This document shows positions 9,208 through 16,454 of a stretch of DNA of 59,385 bases, piece by piece. Under the pieces are notes generated by a model. The model did not search any database. It saw only the letters and a list, made by a program, of their open reading frames with translations, and was not told the origin of the DNA. The stretch is from XN24 sp035514535 (GTDB taxonomy: Bacteria; Pseudomonadota; Gammaproteobacteria; Steroidobacterales; XN24): assembly GCA_035514535.1 (NCBI GenBank), contig DATKAZ010000085.1, positions 1-59,385 on the forward strand, in the 5' to 3' direction. The position numbers and the translations under genes are program-made. Every line of letters begins with the position of its first letter. The first letter of the stretch is position 1.

Positions 9208-9458
9208 TGGACCTGGGAAAACTGCTGGCACGACTGGTGGCGAACACGAAGACCCTGAAGCGGGCCGCATGGGCGATCCTGGCCCTGCTCGTGGTGATCG
9301 ACTTCTTCCTGCCGCGACATCATCCGCATTTTTTCTGGGACATGATTCCCGGCTTCAGCGCCGTGTTCGGCTTCATCGCCTGCGTCCTGATCATCGTCGT
9401 ATCGAAAGCCTTCGGCCATTACTGGGTGGCCCGGTCGGAGGATTACTACGATGATTGA
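9207..9458 (+). CDS. Small two-helix membrane protein within the nuo operon
   Basis: 83-aa protein not found in standard nuo operons and not recognised by me as a named family. Two hydrophobic stretches are visible: AAWAILALLVVIDFFLP (about residues 22-38) and GFSAVFGFIACVLIIVV (about 51-67), joined by a His-rich PRHHPHFFWDM loop. The tail is acidic (SEDYYDD). The ATG at 9207 shares one base with the upstream stop (a GTG one codon earlier is possible), and its end overlaps the next gene by eight bases, so translation is tightly coupled to both Mrp-D-like partners. Likely an accessory or spacer subunit between the two pump subunits; this is inference. Confidence 0.8.
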   Translation: MDLGKLLARLVANTKTLKRAAWAILALLVVIDFFLPRHHPHFFWDMIPGFSAVFGFIACVLIIVVSKAFGHYWVARSEDYYDD

Positions 9459-11196
9459 CTGGCTGCACCCGTCGGTCTTCCTCATCCTGGGGGCACCGTT
9501 CATTCCGCTTCTCCGGGGCCGGGCGCAGCGGGCCTGGGTGCTGCTGCTGCCTGCCCTGGCGCTGGCGACCGTCATCATGATGGCGCCCGGGATCTACGGC
9601 AGGCTCGAGGTCCTCGGCCTGGAGCTGGTGTTCGGCCGCGTCGACAAGCTCAGCCTGGCTTTTGCCTGGGTATTCTCGATCGCCGCCCTGATCGGGGCGA
9701 TCTACGCGCTGCACATCGAGGACAGCACGCAGCACGTGGCCGCGTTCGTCTATGCCGGCTCAGCCCTCGGCGTGACCTTCGCCGGCGACCTGTTCACGCT
9801 GTTCATCTTCTGGGAGCTGATGGCGATCGCCTCGGTCTGGCTGATCTGGTCGCGCCGCACGGCGGCGTCGATCGCCGCGGGTTTCCGCTACGTGCTGGTG
9901 CATACGGCCGGCGGGGTCGTGCTGCTCGCGGGGATCATGGTGTTCTATACGAGCACGGGATCGATCGCCTTCGAGGCGATGGACGAGCCGGGCCTCGCGT
10001 TCTACCTGATCCTGGTCGGCTTCCTGCTCAATGCCGCCGTGCCGCCGCTGCATGCCTGGCTGACGGACGCCTACCCGGAGGCGACCGTGACCGGCGCCGT
10101 GTTCCTCAGCGCCTTTACCACCAAGACGGCCGTCTACGTGCTCATCCGCGGCTATCCCGGTACCGAGATGCTGATCTGGCTCGGCACGATCATGGCGCTC
10201 TACGGCGTCGTGTACGCGGTGCTGGCGAACGACATCCGGCGCCTGCTCGCATATCACATCGTCAGCCAGGTCGGCTACATGGTGGCCGGCGTGGGGATCG
10301 GCACGGCGATGGCGCTCAACGGCGCGGTCGCCCATGCGTTCACGCATATCCTCTACAAGGGCCTGCTGTTCATGGGCGCCGGCGCCGTCATCCACATGAC
10401 GTCGCGCAGCAAGCTGACCGAACTCGGCGGCCTGTACCGCTGGATGCCGCTGACTTTCATCCTGTACATGATCGGCGGCTTCTCGATCTCGGCCTTCCCG
10501 TTGTTCAGCGGCTTCGTCAGCAAGTCCATGGTGGTCTCGGCGGCGGGCGAAGAGCATCTCGCCTGGATCTGGCTGCTGCTGACCATGGCCTCGGCGGGCA
10601 CGTTCCTGCATACGGGACTGAAGCTGCCCTATTTCACTTTCCTGGGGCGGGATTCCGGCGTGCGCACGACGGACCCGCCGCGCAACATGCTGGTGGCGAT
10701 GGGGATCGCCGCCTTCCTGTGCATTTTCATCGGCGTCTACCCCGCGTGGCTCTACGCGATGTTGCCGGCGGCGGTCGATTACGAGCCCTATACGGCGACG
10801 CACGTCGTCTGGGCGCTGCAGATCCTGCTGTTCACCGGCGTGGGCTTTTTCATGCTGCTGAAGATGGTCGGCGGCGAGAAGAAGATCAGCCTGGACACGG
10901 ACTGGTTCTACCGCAAGGGCGCGCGCCTCGTGATGGCGTTCGTGAACCGCGTCGTCGTGCCGGTCGAGGGCGGCATGATCCGCGCCTATCCGCACGTGTT
11001 CCGCGCCAACCTGAAGCTCGCCGAGCGGGGGCTGTGGCTCGACAAGAACGTGATCGACGGGGCCGTCAACGGCGTCGCGGCGACGGTGCAGCGGTGGGCG
11101 TATGCCCTGCGGAAAGTGCAGACCGGACAACTCCAGCATTACGCCCTGCTCATGGCGGGGTCGCTGCTTGTCCTGAGTCTCTACTGGTGGCTATGA
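9451..11196 (+). CDS. Mrp-D-like antiporter subunit with NuoL-like C-terminal tail
   Basis: 581-aa membrane protein of the NuoL/M/N-MrpD superfamily. Glu in LFIFWELMAIAS (TM5), Lys in SAFTTKTAVYV (TM8) and Lys in SGFVSKSMVV (TM12) are kept. The usual TM7 Lys is replaced: the motif reads GFLLNAAVPPLHAWL with Asn in its place. After the core (ending near GFFMLLKMVGG) there are about 120 more residues: a polar stretch, then KNVIDGAVNGVA, LRKVQTGQLQHYAL and a last hydrophobic helix. That closely resembles the end of NuoL, whose lateral helix braces the membrane arm. It may therefore occupy the distal NuoL position. The start overlaps the 83-aa gene by eight bases. Superfamily firm, role inferred. 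Confidence 0.82.
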   Translation: MIDWLHPSVFLILGAPFIPLLRGRAQRAWVLLLPALALATVIMMAPGIYGRLEVLGLELVFGRVDKLSLAFAWVFSIAALIGAIYALHIEDSTQHVAAFVYAGSALGVTFAGDLFTLFIFWELMAIASVWLIWSRRTAASIAAGFRYVLVHTAGGVVLLAGIMVFYTSTGSIAFEAMDEPGLAFYLILVGFLLNAAVPPLHAWLTDAYPEATVTGAVFLSAFTTKTAVYVLIRGYPGTEMLIWLGTIMALYGVVYAVLANDIRRLLAYHIVSQVGYMVAGVGIGTAMALNGAVAHAFTHILYKGLLFMGAGAVIHMTSRSKLTELGGLYRWMPLTFILYMIGGFSISAFPLFSGFVSKSMVVSAAGEEHLAWIWLLLTMASAGTFLHTGLKLPYFTFLGRDSGVRTTDPPRNMLVAMGIAAFLCIFIGVYPAWLYAMLPAAVDYEPYTATHVVWALQILLFTGVGFFMLLKMVGGEKKISLDTDWFYRKGARLVMAFVNRVVVPVEGGMIRAYPHVFRANLKLAERGLWLDKNVIDGAVNGVAATVQRWAYALRKVQTGQLQHYALLMAGSLLVLSLYWWL

Positions 11197-11208
11197 GGTT
11201 GCGGCGCC

Positions 11209-12705
11209 TTGCTTGAATCCAATCTCCTCAGCCTGGTGATCTTCCTGCCGCTGGCCGGGGCGCTGGCGGTCGGCCTCGCGCCGAAGAACGACGAGCTGGT
11301 GCGCTGGATCGCGCTGCTGTCCTCGCTGCTGGTGTTCGCCGCGTCGCTGCCGCTGTGGTTCCTGTTCGATACCGCCACGCACGAGATGCAGTTCGTGGAG
11401 CGCGTGCCGTGGATCCCCGCCTTCAACATCGAGTACGCGGTCGGCGTGGACGGCATCAGCATCCTGATGGTGCTGCTCACGACGCTGATCACGCCGCTGT
11501 GCGTGCTGTGCTCGTGGCGCACCGTCGGCAGCCGCGTCAAGGCCTTCATGATGGCGCTCCTCGCCATGGAGACGGCGATGATCGGCGTGTTCGCGGCGCT
11601 CGATTTCATCCTGTTCTACGTCTTCTGGGAGGCCATGCTGATCCCGATGTTCCTCATCATCGGCGTGTGGGGCGGCCCCCGCCGCGTCTATGCGGCGCTC
11701 AAGTTCTTCCTCTACACGCTGCTGGGGAGCCTGCCGCTGCTGGTGGCGATCCTGGCGCTGTATTTCATGGGCGGGAAGACCTTCGACATCCAGGCGCTGT
11801 CGGCGGGCAGCTATGGCGCCACGGCCCAGTTCTGGATTTTCTGGGCCTTCTTCCTGGCCTTCGCGATCAAGGTGCCGATGTTTCCGTTCCACACCTGGCT
11901 GCCGGACGCCCACGTGGAAGCGCCGACGGCGGGCAGCGTGATCCTGGCGAGCGTGCTGCTGAAGATGGGCGCTTACGGCTTCCTGCGCTTCAGCCTGCCG
12001 ATGGTGCCGGACGCCAGTCTCGCCTTCGCGCCGGTCATCCTCGGGCTGTCGCTGGTGGCCATCATCTGGGGTTCGTACATGGCGCTGGTGCAGTCCGACC
12101 TGAAGAAACTGGTGGCTTATTCCAGCGTCGGCCACATGGGCTTCGTCACCATGGGAATCTTCGTGTTCAGCGCGGCCGGCATCGAGGGCGCGATCCTGCA
12201 GATGCTCAATCACGGCATCACGACGGGCGCGCTGTTCCTCTGCGTGGGCCTGATCTACGACCGCACCCACAGCCGGGAGATCGCGGATTGCAGCGGGCTG
12301 CGGGCGATGATGCCGGCCTACGTCACGCTGCTGGTGCTGTTTTCCTTTTCTTCCTTCGGCTTCCCGGGGACGAACACCTTCATCGGCGAGTTGCTGATCC
12401 TGGTGGGCGCCTTCGCGCAGAATCTCTGGATGGGGGCGATCGCCATCGGCGGCGTCGTGTTGTCGGTCGCCTACATGCTGTGGATGTTGCAACGGGTGAT
12501 CTGGGCGGAGCACACGCGGCCGCCGGGGACGGTATTCACGGACCTCAACGGGCGCGAGCTGGCCACGCTCCTGCCGTTGCTCGTGCTGGTGTTCTGGATC
12601 GGGCTCAACCCGGCGCCGTTCCTCGAGCGCGTGCAGGCCAGCGTGCAGCAGCTCGTGGCGGAGATTTCGCTGACCGGGAGCGCTGACGTGAGACTGCTGC
12701 CATGA
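11209..12705 (+). CDS. nuoM: NADH-quinone oxidoreductase subunit M
   Basis: Antiporter-like proton-pump subunit, 498 aa, about 14 TM segments. The TM5 Glu (FYVFWEAMLIPMF), TM7 Lys (FAIKVPMFPFHTWLPD), TM8 Lys (SVLLKMGAYGF) and the NuoM-specific TM12 Glu (NTFIGELLIL) are all visible, so this is true NuoM. Start is a TTG at 11209; no ATG or GTG lies in frame nearby, and initiation there gives the normal NuoM N-terminus. The stop overlaps the nuoN ATG by four bases. Confidence 0.96.
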   Translation: MLESNLLSLVIFLPLAGALAVGLAPKNDELVRWIALLSSLLVFAASLPLWFLFDTATHEMQFVERVPWIPAFNIEYAVGVDGISILMVLLTTLITPLCVLCSWRTVGSRVKAFMMALLAMETAMIGVFAALDFILFYVFWEAMLIPMFLIIGVWGGPRRVYAALKFFLYTLLGSLPLLVAILALYFMGGKTFDIQALSAGSYGATAQFWIFWAFFLAFAIKVPMFPFHTWLPDAHVEAPTAGSVILASVLLKMGAYGFLRFSLPMVPDASLAFAPVILGLSLVAIIWGSYMALVQSDLKKLVAYSSVGHMGFVTMGIFVFSAAGIEGAILQMLNHGITTGALFLCVGLIYDRTHSREIADCSGLRAMMPAYVTLLVLFSFSSFGFPGTNTFIGELLILVGAFAQNLWMGAIAIGGVVLSVAYMLWMLQRVIWAEHTRPPGTVFTDLNGRELATLLPLLVLVFWIGLNPAPFLERVQASVQQLVAEISLTGSADVRLLP

Positions 12706-14144
12706 ACTTCGCGATGCCGGACTTTTTCCCCGCGCTGCCCGAGGCCTTCGTGCTGGGGATGGTCTGCCTGATCCTGCTGGTCGACGTGTTCCTCGACGAG
12801 TCGCGCCGGGACGTGATCTATTACCTTTCCCAGGCGACCCTCGCCGGTGCGCTCCTGCTGACCGTGATGACCGGCTCGGGGGAGACGCACATCACTTTCA
12901 GCGGCAGCTTCGTCTCGGACCTGCTGAGCGAAGTGCTGAAGTGCTTCGTCTATCTCGTCACCATCGGCGTGCTGCTGTATGCGCGGCCGTGGCTCAAGGA
13001 CCGGGACATCCACAAGGGCGAGTTCTACGTGCTCGTGCTGTTCGGCGTCCTCGGGATGATGATCATGATCTCCGCCCACAGCCTGTTGACGCTCTACCTC
13101 GGGCTCGAGCTGCTGTCCCTGTCGCTGTACGCGCTCGCCGCCTTCGATCGGGATTCGGGCCGCGCCTCGGAGGCGGCGCTGAAGTACTTCGTCCTCGGCG
13201 CGATCGCTTCGTGCATCCTGCTCTACGGCATGTCGCTGCTGTACGGCGTGACCGGCACGCTCAGCCTCGTCGGGATCGGCGCGTACCTGGGCGGCCTCGA
13301 GGCGCAGGCGTACGGCCTGACGCTCGTCTTCGCGCTGGCCTTCGTGGTCGTCGGGCTGGCCTTCAAGCTCGGCGCCGTGCCGTTTCATTCCTGGTTGCCC
13401 GACGTCTACCATGGCGCACCGACGGCCACGGTGTTGTTCGTCGGTTCGGCGCCGAAGATCGCCGCCTTCGCCATCGTCGTGCGTCTGCTGGTCGAGGGGC
13501 TCGGCGGGCTGCACGCCGACTGGCAGGTGATGCTGGTGATGCTCGCGGTGCTGTCGCTGGCCATCGGCAACGTCGTCGCGATCGCCCAGACGAACATCAA
13601 GCGCATGCTGGCGTATTCGACCATTTCGCATGTCGGCTTCCTGCTGCTCGGCGTGCTGGCGGGCACCGCGGACGGCCTCGCCGCGGCGATGTTCTACGCG
13701 GTGACGTATGCCATCACGGCTGTCGGCGGTTTCGGGATGATCATCTTCCTGAGCCGGCGCGGCTTCGAGGCCGAGAACATCGACGACTTCAAGGGGCTCA
13801 ACGAGCGCAGCCCGTGGTTCGCCTTCGTCATGCTGGTGCTGGTGTTTTCCATGGCCGGGGTGCCGCCGACGGTCGGGTTTTACGCCAAGCTGCTGGTATT
13901 CAGCGCGGTCGTCGACGTGGGGATGGCGTGGCTGGCAGTCGTCGCGGTGGTATTCGCCATCATCGGCGCCTTCTACTATCTGCGCATCATCAAGCTGATG
14001 TATTTCGACCCGCCCGAGGACACGACGCCGCTGCCGGCCGCCGTGGACTTGCGCGTGGCGTTGAGCGCCAACGGGCTGCTGGTGCTCGGGCTCGGCATCT
14101 TCCCCGGGACCCTGATCGCCCTGTGTGCCCGAGCCCTGGCCTGA
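12702..14144 (+). CDS. nuoN: NADH-quinone oxidoreductase subunit N
   Basis: Antiporter-like pump subunit nearest the quinone module, 480 aa. Key residues are present: Glu in LGLELLSLSLYAL (TM5), Lys in GLAFKLGAVPFHSWLPD (TM7), Lys in GSAPKIAAFA (TM8), and Lys in GFYAKLLVF (TM12). Last gene of the operon, followed immediately by a palindromic terminator. With NuoM and the two Mrp-D-like proteins it brings the operon to four antiporter-like subunits. Confidence 0.97.
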   Translation: MNFAMPDFFPALPEAFVLGMVCLILLVDVFLDESRRDVIYYLSQATLAGALLLTVMTGSGETHITFSGSFVSDLLSEVLKCFVYLVTIGVLLYARPWLKDRDIHKGEFYVLVLFGVLGMMIMISAHSLLTLYLGLELLSLSLYALAAFDRDSGRASEAALKYFVLGAIASCILLYGMSLLYGVTGTLSLVGIGAYLGGLEAQAYGLTLVFALAFVVVGLAFKLGAVPFHSWLPDVYHGAPTATVLFVGSAPKIAAFAIVVRLLVEGLGGLHADWQVMLVMLAVLSLAIGNVVAIAQTNIKRMLAYSTISHVGFLLLGVLAGTADGLAAAMFYAVTYAITAVGGFGMIIFLSRRGFEAENIDDFKGLNERSPWFAFVMLVLVFSMAGVPPTVGFYAKLLVFSAVVDVGMAWLAVVAVVFAIIGAFYYLRIIKLMYFDPPEDTTPLPAAVDLRVALSANGLLVLGLGIFPGTLIALCARALA

Positions 14145-14179
14145 ATGGGGACACTCCTGAAGATGGGGACACTCCTGAA
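14145..14179 (+). repeat. 17-bp tandem direct repeat preceding the palindrome
   Basis: The 17-mer starting ATGGGGACACTCC occurs at 14145-14161 and again, identical, at 14163-14179, one base apart. The second copy forms most of the left arm of the 38-bp palindrome that follows, so three copies of the arm (two direct, one inverted) lie in 58 bases. This clustering resembles REP/REPIN-type intergenic repeats, which is inference. Confidence 0.8.
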
Positions 14180-14207
14180 ACCGCGGTTTCAGGAGTGTCC
14201 CCTTTTT
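14165..14207 (+). terminator. Perfect 38-bp palindrome plus T-run ending the nuo operon
   Basis: Bases 14165-14202 are an exact inverted repeat centred on CCGCGG, followed by TTTTT at 14203-14207. As RNA this is a very long GC-rich hairpin with a U-tract 20 bp after the nuoN stop, so it should end transcription efficiently. Its length and perfection exceed an ordinary terminator. Confidence 0.8.
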
Positions 14208-14214
14208 CGTGCCC

Positions 14215-14243
14215 TTGCGCTGCAGCGGGGTGCTACGTAAAAT
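14215..14243 (+). promoter_or_regulatory. Candidate sigma-70 promoter for the tRNA-fMet/rimP operon
   Basis: TTGCGC at 14215-14220 and TAAAAT at 14238-14243 are separated by 17 bp, and the -10 lies 14 bp before the tRNA 5' end, a usual distance for a tRNA gene. The -10 matches 5/6, the -35 only 3/6. Confidence 0.55.
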
Positions 14244-14257
14244 ACCCGGTCTGCGGA

Positions 14258-14334
14258 TGCGGGGTGGAGCAGTCTGGCAGCTCGTCGGGCTCATAACCCG
14301 AAGGTCGCAGGTTCGAATCCTGCCCCCGCTACCA
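14258..14334 (+). tRNA. metY: Initiator tRNA-fMet (CAT)
   Basis: 77-nt cloverleaf with encoded CCA. Anticodon CAT is at 14292-14294. Initiator hallmarks: three consecutive G-C pairs at the base of the anticodon stem (GGG/CCC) and an unpaired 1:72 position, here T1 opposite T72 (E. coli has C1/A72). The acceptor arm GCGGGG/CCCCGC is otherwise fully paired; the T-arm is GCAGG/CCTGC around TTCGAAT. It lies just before rimP-nusA-infB, the same arrangement as metY in E. coli. Confidence 0.97.
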
Positions 14335-14350
14335 AGCTTTTCGCCGGAAA

Positions 14351-14371
14351 AGGCCCCGCTGGGGCTTTTTC
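14351..14371 (+). terminator. Short hairpin and T-run after the tRNA
   Basis: GCCCC (14353-14357), loop GCT, GGGGC (14361-14365), followed by a T-rich run. Lies 16 bp after the tRNA. It could trim or end part of the transcripts so that only some reach rimP. Confidence 0.65.
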
Positions 14372-14425
14372 TTTATCCGGCCCCATGGCGGGGTCGGGCA
14401 CTGGCCTCGGCAGGAGGCTGACAGG

Positions 14426-14446
14426 TGGGCCGCAGGGCCCATTTTT
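14426..14446 (+). promoter_or_regulatory. Hairpin with U-tract in the rimP leader
   Basis: TGGGCC (14426-14431) pairs with GGCCCA (14436-14441) over a four-base loop, and TTTTT follows; the rimP GTG comes 13 bases later. A terminator-like hairpin this close to the start suggests attenuation or RNA-level control of the nusA operon. Direct evidence is the inverted repeat only. Confidence 0.55.
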
Positions 14447-14459
14447 GTTTGGCAAGGCC

Positions 14460-14912
14460 GTGACGCTGAAAGAGACATTGCTGGAGTTGCTTTCGCCCGA
14501 AGTCGAGGCACTGGGCTACGAGCTCGTGGAACTCGAGCCGCCGGCGCCGGGTGGTGCGGGCACGTTGAGAATCTATATTGATGGTGAGGACGGGATCGGG
14601 CTCGACGACTGCGAGCGGGTCAGCCACCGGGTCAGCGGGCTGCTGGATGTGGAGGATCCGATTCCCGGGCACTACGTGCTCGAAGTGTCGTCGCCGGGGC
14701 TCGATCGCCCGCTGCGGACGGAGGAGCACTTCCGCCGCCAGGCGGGCCGGGTCGTGAAGGTCGTGCTCGCTGCGGGGCGGCCCGGGCGGCGCAGGTACAA
14801 GGGGCGCATCCTGGGGATCGCCGATGGCGTGTTGGAAATTGAGGTGGACGGCGAGGGCGTATCCCTGCCGCTGTCCGATGTCGAATCTGCCCGGCTCGTG
14901 CCGGAGTTCTAG
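14460..14912 (+). CDS. rimP: Ribosome maturation factor RimP
   Basis: 150-aa cytoplasmic factor for 30S subunit maturation. It begins VTLKETLLELLSPEVEALGYELVELE, the family's N-terminal alpha/beta domain, followed by DDCERVSHRVSGLLD and YVLEVSSPGLDRPL, the most conserved RimP stretches, then the C-terminal SH3-like domain. The GTG at 14460 is preferred: an upstream ATG at 14385 would add residues translated through the leader hairpin. First gene of rimP-nusA-infB-rbfA-truB; 23 bp before nusA. Confidence 0.95.
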   Translation: MTLKETLLELLSPEVEALGYELVELEPPAPGGAGTLRIYIDGEDGIGLDDCERVSHRVSGLLDVEDPIPGHYVLEVSSPGLDRPLRTEEHFRRQAGRVVKVVLAAGRPGRRRYKGRILGIADGVLEIEVDGEGVSLPLSDVESARLVPEF

Positions 14913-14935
14913 TCCTGGGGATCGGGTCAACTGAA

Positions 14936-16441
14936 ATGAACAAGGAAATCCTGCAGGTTATCGAACAGGTGTCGGCCGAAAAGGAACTCGACAAGGAGAT
15001 CATTTTCGACGCCCTGGAGATGGCACTTGCCACCGCTGCGCGCAAGCAGTTCGGTGAGGATATCGATGCGCGCGTCTCGATGGACCGGAAGTCGGGCGCC
15101 CTCAGCACGTTTCGCCGCTGGAAGGTGTTTGCGGACGACTCCACGGAGCTGGAGACGCCGAGTCGCGAGCTGCGCATGGAGGATGCCCTCGACATTAACC
15201 CGAATGCCGAAGTCGACGGCTACGTCGAGGAGCCGCTGGACGTCACGCCGACCGGTAGGATCGTCGCCCAGACGGCGAAGCAGGTCGTGGTGCAGAAGGT
15301 GCGCGAGGCCGAGCGGGCGCAGGTGGTGGATGAATTCAAGGAGCGTGTCGGGACACTCATCGGCGGCATCGTCAAGCGTGTCGACCGCAACGGCGTGTTC
15401 GTGGATCTCGGCGGCAACGCCGAGGGCTTCATCTCGCGCGAGGAAATGATCCCGCGCGAAGCCGTCCGCACCCAGGACCGCATCAAGGGCTACCTGCGGG
15501 AGGTGCGCTCTGAGCCGCGGGGCCCGCAGATCTTCCTGTCGCGGACCGCGCCGGAGTTCATCATCGAGCTGTTCCGGCTCGAGGTGCCCGAGGTGGGCCA
15601 GGGCCTGATCAAGATCCTCGGCGCGGCTCGTGATCCGGGGCATCGCGCCAAGATCGCCGTCAAGAGCATGGACCAGCGCATCGATCCGATCGGCGCCTGC
15701 GTGGGCATGCGCGGCTCGCGCGTGCAGGCCGTATCCAACGAGCTCGCCGGCGAGCGTGTCGACATCATTCCCTGGAACGACAACCCGGCACAGTTCGTCA
15801 TCAACGCCATGTCGCCCGCCGAGGTCGTCTCGATCGTCGTCGACGAAGAGGCGCACAGCATGGACGTGGCGGTCGAGGAGGAGAAGCTGTCGCAGGCGAT
15901 CGGCCGCGGCGGGCAGAACGTGCGCCTCGCGAGCGAGCTGTCCGGCTGGGAGCTCAACGTCATGACGGCGAACGAGGCGGAGGAAAAGAGTGAGAGCGAG
16001 TCCCGCACGCTGATCGACGCCTTCAAGGTCCAGCTCGACGTGGACGAGGAAGTGGCCGTGATCCTGGTGCAGGAGGGCTTCTCCAGCATCGAGGAAATCG
16101 CCTATGTGCCCACCGCCGAGCTGCTGGCCATTGATGAATTCGACGAGGACATCGTCGAGGAACTGCGCAATCGCGCGCGCGACATGCTGATCACGCAGGC
16201 GATCGTCAAGGAAGAGAAGCTCGACCAGACCGAGCCGGCCGAGGACCTGCTGGAACTGGATGGCATGGACAAGGGGCTCGCATACGTGCTGGCCAGCCGC
16301 GGCATCCGCACGCGCGATGACCTGGCGGACCAGGCAACGGATGACCTCGAAGATATCGAGGGGCTGGATCCCGAGCGGGCCGGCAAGCTCATCATGGCCG
16401 CCCGCGCGCACTGGTTCGAGAGCGCCGAAGAGAACGGCTGA
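14936..16441 (+). CDS. nusA: Transcription termination/antitermination factor NusA
   Basis: 501-aa RNA polymerase-associated factor in pausing, termination and antitermination. Order of domains: N-terminal RNAP-binding domain (about 1-125), S1 domain (VGTLIGGIVKRVDRNGVFVDLGG), KH1 and KH2 (GMRGSRVQAVSNEL; QAIGRGGQNVRLASEL), then two acidic helix-hairpin repeats (LLAIDEFDEDIVEELRNRA and DIEGLDPERAGKLIMAAR), the long gammaproteobacterial form. 13 bp upstream of infB. Confidence 0.98.
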   Translation: MNKEILQVIEQVSAEKELDKEIIFDALEMALATAARKQFGEDIDARVSMDRKSGALSTFRRWKVFADDSTELETPSRELRMEDALDINPNAEVDGYVEEPLDVTPTGRIVAQTAKQVVVQKVREAERAQVVDEFKERVGTLIGGIVKRVDRNGVFVDLGGNAEGFISREEMIPREAVRTQDRIKGYLREVRSEPRGPQIFLSRTAPEFIIELFRLEVPEVGQGLIKILGAARDPGHRAKIAVKSMDQRIDPIGACVGMRGSRVQAVSNELAGERVDIIPWNDNPAQFVINAMSPAEVVSIVVDEEAHSMDVAVEEEKLSQAIGRGGQNVRLASELSGWELNVMTANEAEEKSESESRTLIDAFKVQLDVDEEVAVILVQEGFSSIEEIAYVPTAELLAIDEFDEDIVEELRNRARDMLITQAIVKEEKLDQTEPAEDLLELDGMDKGLAYVLASRGIRTRDDLADQATDDLEDIEGLDPERAGKLIMAARAHWFESAEENG

Positions 16442-16454
16442 ACACGAGGTTCGA

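Noticed and set aside
14209..14421. 70-aa frame across the tRNA gene
   Set aside because: It overlaps the tRNA-fMet and its terminator and has no protein features.
14385..14459. N-terminal extension of rimP from ATG 14385
   Set aside because: The added residues are translated from the leader hairpin and do not resemble RimP, which starts cleanly at GTG 14460.
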